Assembly: GCA_947579605.1 (NCBI GenBank)
Contig: OX388305.1
Span: forward strand, 37,027,542-37,091,541
Direction: 5' to 3'
Length of the DNA stretch: 64,000 bases
DNA from: Athripsodes cinereus
Lineage: Eukaryota; Arthropoda; Insecta; Trichoptera; Leptoceridae
This document shows, one piece after another, positions 56,020 to 64,000 of the stretch (position 1 is the stretch's first letter; each line of letters opens with the position of its first letter). The notes under the pieces were generated by a model. The model saw only the letters and a list, made by a program, of their open reading frames with translations, had not been told where the DNA came from and searched no databases. The position numbers and the translations under genes are program-made.

Positions 56020-56275
56020 AATGCACCTCCACAGCAATCTTAAGTTTTGACAGTTGTTAGATTGTGTTTTAAGACGTCTATTAAGATTTGACCTTGGCAA
56101 TGTTGTGTCAAGAGTACCGATTTCATACAAATGTTAAGATCGTAACGAATTTTTAAGACATCAAACTAGATCTGTCTAAAAGTTAAGATTTAGACCGTGT
56201 TCAAAAGTACCAATTCGCCATTTTAAGATGCAAACAAGATTAGATCGCATTTAGATTGTGTCGGGAGTAGGGCTG
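56020..56275. mobile_element. Diverged relative of the CAGGG/TCTTGAC MITE
   Basis: The right end (inverse) CTACTCCCGACACAATCTAA and repeated TTAAGAT / AATCTAAAT words resemble 9097-9307. The left end is indistinct. Confidence 0.45.
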
Positions 56276-56424
56276 CAGATATACCTATCGATTGGAGAAC
56301 CATGTTTACACAATATAACATTATGTAAAATCTAATCGGAAGAAGTGAGAAAGGTGTCCCAACGCTTACGAATTATAATAGCTATAGGCTGGCTTAAGTC
56401 ATCGCTTTCGATGTCCATGGACAA

Positions 56425-56839
56425 TAGGGATGCCTTTATTATAAAGTATTGTACGTTATTTCAGGTAATCGTACTTTATACTTTATGAGAAAAATAAAGT
56501 ACCTACGCGAAAATACTTTATTTCGCATGATTTGATTTCTTTGGGATTTTGAAAAGTTAAGTATTTTTTTCGCTAAACGAAATTTATCAAATGGTGCTGA
56601 ATCGATGTCACCACTCGCCAGCGCCACTTAAGCACTTTATTGACTGAAAAGATGCTGTGCAATTGTTTAGTAGTGATACTCATTTGATACAAACTGCAAA
56701 AAGTAATAAAAGATAATTATGTTTTTAAACATTATAATAAAGAAAAAAAATTGTACTTTATTTTGATACTACGTACTTTTTTCTTACCATGACCATGACC
56801 AATGTACTTTATCTTCCAAAAAAAAAGGTGGCAACCCTA
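56425..56839. mobile_element. hAT-like MITE, GTACTTTAT family
   Basis: 415 bp, ends TAGGGATGCCTTTATT and inverse TAGGGTTGCCACCTTT, 8-bp duplication ATGGACAA / ATGAACAA with one mismatch (56417-56424, 56840-56847). TACTTTAT/ATAAAGTA words occur about ten times near both ends. Confidence 0.85.
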
Positions 56840-56934
56840 ATGAACAACGCTCACCCTCACTGTCACCTTATGGTTCGTCAATCAATGTGAATACCACTTA
56901 AGAAAACGTTACTACCATAATAGTGTGAGGTCAG

Positions 56935-57075
56935 TGGGCCTAGTCAAAACACATTTTAGCGTTATGTTTTTTAATTGTTAATTGTGTATTTTAGCTACGA
57001 AAATTGACGCGTTCTCGCAACGTCGTCCACGTTTGAACGAAAACGTAACGCTAAAATGTGTTTTGACTAGGCCCA
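56935..57075. mobile_element. TGGGCCTAGTCAAAACAC MITE, complete
   Basis: 141 bp, inverted ends TGGGCCTAGTCAAAACACAT, possibly with a 3-bp CAG duplication (56932-56934, 57076-57078). ACGTTTGAACGAAAACG lies in the right arm. A second, broken copy is at 43431. Confidence 0.75.
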
Positions 57076-57639
57076 CAGTAGTAGGTATCATTTGGAATCG
57101 ATAACTTCCCGATTATCAGCTGTATACTGTAATTTCAATTTTCATCAAAAAAGTATCAACCACAGAGGAAAGTAAAATTTAATATGATTTTGATATCACA
57201 CGTCATTTATTTGTGTTATCAGCGAATAACAACAAAAATCACATCACATCGTTGTATCAAAGTTAATGATTATTTCATATTTGAAGCATATTTGATCCGT
57301 GGAGTTCTGACAAAAAAATGTCTTGCACTCTTTTCATGCGTCCTGAAGCAGGGCAGAATAGGGCAGGTATTCATAAAACATCATGAACAACACAATTTAA
57401 ACATCTTCAATTCAGAAATTAAGCATGCTTCCCATGCTGAATATCTAAATGTTCATTGGTACGGAGAGATCAACTTGTATGTTTATTAGTGCAGTTGGTG
57501 CTGGATTCCTAACTGGCGGGACATGCTTGCTGTTGCTGTGATGCTTTGTATAAATCAGATTAATTTTCTACTATGATAGAAAGGTTAAAACTATTTTTAT
57601 GCCAATGTGCTTTTTTATGTACGTACATAGGATATTAAG

Positions 57640-58030
57640 AGTGTTGTAAAAGTCAACGAGATCATGTGCGTAACAGTGCTATACGAGAGGAATGTGGAAT
57701 GGAAGTTGATGTAATAACCAAGATGAATATAAATAAGTTACGATAGTTCGGGCATTTGGAAAGAATGAATGAGGACAGAATGATCAAGAAAATATATTTG
57801 GCCGAGAAGGAGACGGTGCTCGGAGACGTGGCCGTCCGAAAATCAAATGGCAAGATCATATTATTATAAACCAGATCCTACAGGACGATCACGTATTAAG
57901 CACATTGAACAGGAGAGCATAGTAAGAAATTGTATGACAGTGACGGAAGCGAAAGGTGTATGCAAGGATAGAAGGAAGTGGCGCTCGATCCTTTCTGCCT
58001 ACCCCACGAGAGAAGCGATGTGATGGTATG
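57640..58030 (+). mobile_element. RTE-like LINE C-terminal fragment
   Basis: MNINKLR and FGHLERMNEDRMIKKIYLAE are followed by a frame shift, RRRGRPKIKWQDH, and RRKWRSILSAYPTRE. Ends in a short TATG microsatellite (58028-58041). Related to, but distinct from, the 51594 family. Confidence 0.75.
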
Positions 58031-58044
58031 TATGTATGTATGCA

Positions 58045-60080
58045 CTCTACTACCTCAATAAGAGGGTAGCCAGAGGATGCATGTATTGAACTTACCATAC
58101 TATCAAAATTAAAGTATCGAGAGCACTTAAGTACTTCTTTTCGTTTTCACAAATAAAAAATACACAAATAACGACGAATTGAACATATTAAAAAATTGCA
58201 ATGTGTGTATTACTTGTTAATACCTATTTGTATTCAATTATTATTATTCAAGAACGCTGTTTACATCAATTAATAAAATTATTTTTATTTTATTTTCGGC
58301 TATCCACCCGTTGTCGAGTGATTTTGTTAAAGGGCAGAGGCCTTTCGGAACTAATATTCAATAATTTTATTAGTGTATTTATATGTCATAAACGAGGGAG
58401 AATGCACGACGCCATCCATGTAAATATGCACAATTTAATGAATGAAAAAGATTGATCATTGAACTATTGTCACCAATTCAAATCGAGAGTTATAAAAGTT
58501 TGTAATTATAATATTTAGATGCAGTTTTGTGATGGAAACATCGTTTATTTTAGAACTAACCTAAAAAAATTTAAGTTTTATCACAAAACACAATACTTTG
58601 TATATATTATTTACATTAACTTAAAATTTTATTACAATTTAAACAGGTATACAGGTTATATACTTATTATTTTAGTTTTCACATAAAAATAAAAAAATAG
58701 CGGCTTACCCGACGTTTTTGATTCCAATGTATACAATAATGTGGACTGATGATATTTTTATAACATTTTATGAAAGTTTTACCATTAAACTACACAATTT
58801 TTCAACATTTTGTCACACATGTCTCTATTATTCAATAGAACATTATTTTATCAAAGTATTTATCTAATTAATATAATGCTTTCTTGTATATTTACAAATA
58901 TAAAGCCGGCAGCACACTCGCTGTATTTTTTCACTTTCCTTATGTTGTGTCTGGGACTTGGTTAAGCTTGTTGCTCTTGTAGTTTCTCTGCCTTCCACCC
59001 TCAATACATACACTGAGGGGTGGATTCGCAGGGGGAATCGTCCAATCAAAAACTAACCCTCTTTTTTATTGTTGTAAACAAAATTAGATACATCTTATTA
59101 ATCATTCATGGTGCAGGTGGTAATATAGATTTATTTTAATTAAGTAAGAAAGTAAGTTACACAATCATGATTTCTAATGATTGTGTAACTTATACGTTGC
59201 AAGTATAAACATTTTAAAATACCTAAGTAAGACTAAGTCTTTAGTTACATACTCATCTTGGATTTAACAGTAGAAAATATAACACTGACTTTTTACTTAA
59301 ATTGTACGTACTCACTTGAAATAAATCGATTTATGGTCAAATAGCAACGCGGTTTGAAATAATCTACATTCCAGGCACGAAATGTTTTTACAACTATCCA
59401 TTGTATGAGGTTATATGTGTAAATTTAACAACAGAAACTATCACATAAGGCTTAGAAAAGACAACAACAAATTTACACGGAAAATTATTAATTAATTATT
59501 GTAAACCCTCATTTGAGACTACTGTACACTGTAGTAAAGGTATTAAAACGAAATGAAAGTGATTAGTTCATTTTCATCTGTTTATTGAACATTTTGAATA
59601 GAATAGGTAGTAGTTCCACGAAAGGGTCAACATCACAACAATTTACCCTTTTTCTATATCGATCAGTTTTCAGAGGGATGAAAGTATGAGTGAAAGGGGA
59701 GAGGAGTGACGATGCGGGATATATTATGCTCTAGAGAGAGACGAGTGTATAATTAAATATACAGCATGAAGAACATGGTAATAGTTGACCGTTTTCGAAT
59801 AGAGGGAGACAGACATGCGGAAAAAACTTACGTTAGAAAAAGAAATGAAATTTTTGGTAATATGAAATTTGTTGGTATACAAGTAGGTATAATATTTATA
59901 TATTGATGTCTGCGGTGAGAGAATTCCATTTCATTCATGCATAAAAGAGAGAAAAACAAAAAAAAATAAGTATAGAAAACAATGTTATATAGAGCACCCG
60001 ACAACAAATTGGTCTCCCACTCTTTTCCGTAAGTTTTCGAGAGTATAAAAGGCGGGAGTTCGAAAAAATAAAGAATTTAT
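58045..60080. other. Gene-free interval
   Basis: AT-rich intergenic DNA without coding or RNA signals. A small inverted repeat (AAGTTACACAATCA/TGATTGTGTAACTT) lies at 59153-59191. Confidence 0.45.
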
Positions 60081-60089
60081 GTCCTGGAT

Positions 60090-60180
60090 TCAGCGATGAG
60101 ATTTGCCACCCATTCTGAATGTCATTTTTTTGTTACGTCACTTGTGGGATATGCTGTAATGGTATAGGTAGTAGAAATAG
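60090..60180 (-). repeat. Dispersed repeat C, truncated
   Basis: TTCAGCGATGAGATTTGCCA, CCCATTCTGAATGTC and CACTTGTGGGATATGCTGTA, with the middle deleted. Confidence 0.6.
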
Positions 60181-60329
60181 TAGTATATAATAGTAGTATA
60201 AAGTTTAATATTTTTTTATGAAATTACAGACAAATATTCCGGCTCTTCTTAATACTCACCAGGAGTACCACTTGGTGAGTACCCAGCATTTCTTTTAGGA
60301 GCAGGCAAACTGGTACCTACCTATATTTA

Positions 60330-60690
60330 TTTTTTTATTTTTTCATTTATTTATTCATAGCCAGTTACACATTTCAGACAACTCATACAAATAAATACAA
60401 AAAAATAACAACAATATCAGAAAACAATGCATTGCCCAATTTAAAAGTGTATAAAAATTCATTAATTGATATTATTCAATTCATTAATTGAGCCCATAAG
60501 GTTGTCATACATTATATAAAAAAATAAGAGACAAAAGTAAATTGCGAAAATAAAAACAATGGCCGCTAATAAACCAGTTAAAGATTGGAATAACACACAA
60601 AGTCAGTGAGAAAACAAAACCATTGAAAGTTAAACAAATCAATATTACATTATAATAATATAACACAATAAAATACAAAAATCATAACAA
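60330..60690 (-). mobile_element. Probable LINE 3' UTR
   Basis: TTTATTTATTCATAGCCAGT then an A-rich, CA-containing stretch. It resembles the 3' tails at 8824 and 32050 read on the minus strand. No reading frame. Confidence 0.4.
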
Positions 60691-61059
60691 TTGCATTATC
60701 GACTAAGCACAGCAAGTGAGCGAATGGAAAGGGAGAAAATTCGTCGAAATAATTATGTGAATTTGAAATGTATATTTTCATTCCATTTACCATTCATGTT
60801 TTTCACGTTCAACAATTTTAGAGCCAAATTTAGTCGCCTAACTTCTAGAGAGAATAGCTCGCCAATTCGATGCCAATTTTTCAAACTTCTCTCATACTCG
60901 AGCACAAATTTTGCTTACTCTCTTACTATTTTAGAGATTCGTAAGGGAGCTGCTATCCCAATCCCCCCCTTGATTCATTAATGAAGATTAATGTTTTTTA
61001 TGACTTTAAATTTGAAAAAACTTAATTCAATAAATCTGATCAATATTGTATTATTCAAT

Positions 61060-61262
61060 AAGTACTACTACTACACCATCACTCTTCTCTGCGCCAATAA
61101 ATAATTAAGACATTCTGGATGAGTGACAAACCTCATTGTTGAATTTGAGATGTAAAATGTTTTTATTCTTTCGAACATCTGTGTTTTACAGGACACTCGA
61201 AAACTTACGAACAAGAGTGAGAGACCAATATTCCTTGTTGGGTGCTCCACGGCTTGTGTATA
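61060..61262 (+). repeat. Dispersed repeat C, with 3' extension
   Basis: ACACCATCACTCTTCTCTGC, AAGACATTCTGGATGAGTGA, CATCTGTGTTTTACAGGACA and GACCAATATTCCTTGTTGGG. It shows the family is at least ~200 bp long. Confidence 0.7.
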
Positions 61263-61279
61263 TTTGTACATTATGTGTA

Positions 61280-63386
61280 GGTATATTATTCAAATCACAG
61301 TAAAACCTTATATTGGTGTTTAAAGTAATTTAACTCAGGTGTTTGTAGTTATCACAACTTCCTATCGGAAGTGGTCAGTGTGTATTTGAATTTATTTCAA
61401 ATTCAGAATTAAGTTTTAAAAAAATATTTTCCCGAATCATTTGCTATGATGACGCGTTGAGTCATCGGAATGCACGCTGAGTGGTGAATGATGTCGTTGC
61501 CATGGCGACTATAGAGATACAGCTAGGGGATGCGGGTGGAAATAATACAAATCGAACTAAAATTATCTTAAGGGTGAATGTTTTGCCTTGCACTGTGTGC
61601 AGTACTAGTACTTACCGATAATATTGTTATCTAGGGGTTAGGAGTTATAGAAGGGTGGATTCTTTTTACATCTTGTTATGAAACGGAACTACTCGCGTGA
61701 TGTTGGACAAATATTCATTCCGTATTTACAATTTTATTACAATATCGTGTAAATAACGACGCCTACCTAAGTACGTAAATTTGAAATACGTGCTCGTAAT
61801 GTAAGGTTATGTTTATTGAACATGCTGGGAATCCCGGGCATAGTGACGTACGGAGCCCCAGATGGCGCAGTTAATTAATTTTCAGCCTATATGTAATGAT
61901 TTAATAATTTGGTTACGCTCAAACGAATAGACATAGGAATTTAAAATGTTTGACGATTTCTTCGGTTTTGTTGGCTACTCAGAATATTTGAGACTGCCCG
62001 CAAATTGAAAAAAAATAGGCTCCATATTTTTAAAGAAATATTTCGGCTTTTCAAGGTCCCGTCCCTTACGTTAAAGAAGAAACTGGTTATGTATCGTTCT
62101 AGATTACCTTCAAGAATATATTTTATTAATTTTCAATACTCGAAGGGGGAAACTTCAAATGCAAAAGAAGATTTATATTGATTGTTTAAACTATGAACAT
62201 TTGTAATATATTTAATAACAATTATCCATAATAGTTTGTATTTATAGCCAACGGAATCTCCATCCCATAAAAAATAAGACATTCAAGATGGGTGGCATGC
62301 CTCATTGCCTCATCGCATGTTATTTTTTTATACGTGAAGTTTTACGAACACCTGTATTTTACAGGACACTCGAAAACTTACTGAAATGATGTATTTTAAA
62401 TAACTGAATGATTAAATAATTATTTTTGAACCACTTATACTACAAACGCTTGTTTATTGCAATTTATAAAATAAATGAGAAAGTTAAAAATAAATCATTT
62501 TAAAAGATATTGGCTGCAACATTCTGAAATGTCGGAAAAGCCATATTAATTTCAAATGCATAAGAAAAATAAGAATAATTGACATTGACAGTTTACTTCA
62601 AAATGTTTCAGATTGGTTTGTTGTATATTTATAAATTAGTTACGTAATATTGTACCTTATAAACTTTTGCAGAGCGCATATAATCCTCTACGAATTCTTA
62701 TTACATCTTATAAACCAAATTTGCCACAATTTGACATTTCGAGTATTTCGATGCGTGTGATACATATTCGTGCTTCTAGTCCGTGTTATTATATAAACAA
62801 AATTATTACAGCAGTGTATTATTATGTATGAAATGTTGCATTCGATGAAAATGTGATATATTATACGACATATACAGAAATATAAAATTACTTAAACATC
62901 AAAACATTGCGCAGTGATTAAATTATGTCTGACGTAACTTAACCTATAAATATTTTTGAATGCATATGGATTATCTTTTTTGCGATTGAAATTAAATTAC
63001 TCGGGGAAAAAATCTAAAAATATCTTAATAATTTGTAGTAACAATAAGTATTGTTGATTTAATGCGTTTCAACTGCAGTGTACTTCCTCCCATAGTCGAT
63101 TGTGCATAATTTTTGTGGACAATTTTTCAAGGTTTTCTTAGTAAAATTGAGTGGAATATTTTCTTACAGTGACATTGAAAATTGTGATTACTTATAAGAA
63201 AATTACAATATCGATTTGATTATGTCTTGATAACATTAAGTGCAGTAGTTACAAACAATTAAAATCAAAATAAATTAATTTTCTACTTCACATTTAAATT
63301 ATCTTAGACATACCAATATTTAAAACATTCTTGTACATTTTTATTTATCATTTTGGTTAAGTGCTGTGTCTAAAATATTTCACAAA
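61280..63386. other. Gene-free interval, 5' flank of the last gene
   Basis: AT-rich DNA containing one repeat C fragment (62265-62380). The last few hundred bases should hold the promoter and 5' UTR of the gene starting at 63387. No convincing TATA box. Confidence 0.4.
62255..62385 (+). repeat. Dispersed repeat C, fragment
   Basis: AAGACATTCAAGATGGGTGG, CATGCCTCATTGC and TTTTACAGGACACTCGAAAA in family order. Confidence 0.65.
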
Positions 63387-64000
63387 ATGTCCGATTTGTC
63401 AGCTATGTTCAAAGGCATACAAATGGTGTTGGAGTCAGCTTGTAAATTACAAGTGAACCAAGCAAGAATATTCTGTAATAATTCTTCAATTGCAAATATA
63501 CCTTCCAGTCTGAAGACTGCAGGTGAAAAGGTAGTGTTGGGAAAAGATGGAAAAGTGACTTTTCCCGTATCAGAAATCATGCAAAGGTTCTCTGTGGTTT
63601 TAACTGGAGTCAAGCAGTATGTGTCACCCGATATCAAAGAACAAATAAACAAATTACCCAAAGCTGAAGCGGATGAGTTGAACAAAAAGTTTGATAGCAT
63701 CTTCGACATTGCAAACTTTGAAAAATATATGGACAACAATATAAAACGAGAGAAGGAACGAAAAAATAGTTTCTATTATTCTAAATACAAAACAAAATCT
63801 ATAGAAGATAACAACAATTTAAATGAGTCTATTTCAACAAATGAATATAGAAGAGTATTGAATAATAATAATAATGAAGCACACAAATCTTCACAGTCAT
63901 CTACTTCTCAGGCACCTTATTTGAAACCTGATGAGGTGATACATCGTGATATAGAATCTTACAATAAATTTGAAGGAAAATCAATGTTAAATGATTCAGG
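63387..64000 (+). CDS. 5' part of a COQ8/ADCK-like gene (tentative)
   Basis: An open frame starts at ATG 63387 and runs uninterrupted for 204 codons to the window edge. The first residues (MSDLSAMFKGIQMVLESACK, then LQVNQARIFCNNSSI) form an amphipathic helix that resembles the N terminus of metazoan COQ8/ADCK3 proteins, the atypical kinase-like ATPases needed for coenzyme Q synthesis in mitochondria. Residues about 55-110 are mixed, and about 115-204 are Asn/Ser/Lys-rich and disordered, as in the pre-kinase part of that family. The KxGQ motif and kinase domain would lie beyond the window, so identity is unproven. There is no intron up to the edge. Confidence 0.5.
   Translation, partial: MSDLSAMFKGIQMVLESACKLQVNQARIFCNNSSIANIPSSLKTAGEKVVLGKDGKVTFPVSEIMQRFSVVLTGVKQYVSPDIKEQINKLPKAEADELNKKFDSIFDIANFEKYMDNNIKREKERKNSFYYSKYKTKSIEDNNNLNESISTNEYRRVLNNNNNEAHKSSQSSTSQAPYLKPDEVIHRDIESYNKFEGKSMLNDS

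Overview
The window looks like nuclear DNA of an insect, probably a moth or butterfly. It is strongly AT-rich, short intron-bearing genes sit in a sea of transposon debris, and the intergenic DNA is sprinkled with the TAGGTACCTA-like words common in lepidopteran genomes. The order is an inference. No prokaryotic gene, CRISPR array, rRNA gene or functional tRNA gene was seen.

Host genes. (1) 1768-1969 (-) may be the last, coiled-coil exon of an unidentified gene. (2) 5481-6968 (+) and 11598-12875 (+) are two single-exon C2H2 zinc-finger genes, with six and nine fingers. They share an N-terminal acidic motif, so they are tandem paralogues. A one-finger ORF (11103-11288, -) lies head-to-head with the second. 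(3) 24241-44513 (-) is a 22-exon gene for a type II membrane protein of the M1 (gluzincin) aminopeptidase family, about 1141 residues. I assembled it exon by exon from splice sites and reading phase. Its zinc/catalytic motif is broken (HExxH reads RLLAH), so it is predicted to be a pseudoenzyme. Two alternative first coding exons, 44414-44513 and 40747-40756, splice in the same phase to exon 2. (4) 63387 to the window end (+) is the 5' part of a gene that may encode a COQ8/ADCK-type mitochondrial kinase-like protein.

Mobile DNA fills most of the rest. It includes hAT-like elements with exact or nearly exact 8-bp target duplications (29031-29425, 35792-36693, 46706-47032, 47172-49012, 49402-49764, 56425-56839). 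Each is packed with its own short GC-rich or palindromic word near both ends. 47172-49012 keeps a decayed transposase. There are two pogo/Tigger-like elements with TA duplications, one piggyBac-like element with TTAA duplications, and two Foldback/MULE-like elements built of short repeats (4636-5044, 45329-46128). There are also many 5'-truncated non-LTR retrotransposon pieces, two tRNA-derived SINE families, and an unclassified repeat present more than ten times.

The most striking signal is three long inverted repeats (about 4038-4262, 7255-7507 and 22390-22570) whose arms carry hammerhead ribozymes. They have a CUGANGA core, an extra U before stem II, a GAA strand, a tiny palindromic stem III and a closed stem I. 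The three sequences are unrelated outside the core, and stem bases covary. This is the architecture of the small, reduced-stem-III hammerheads associated with Penelope-like retroelements. A fourth copy (9700-9797), truncated exactly at the core, is inserted in a hAT-like MITE.
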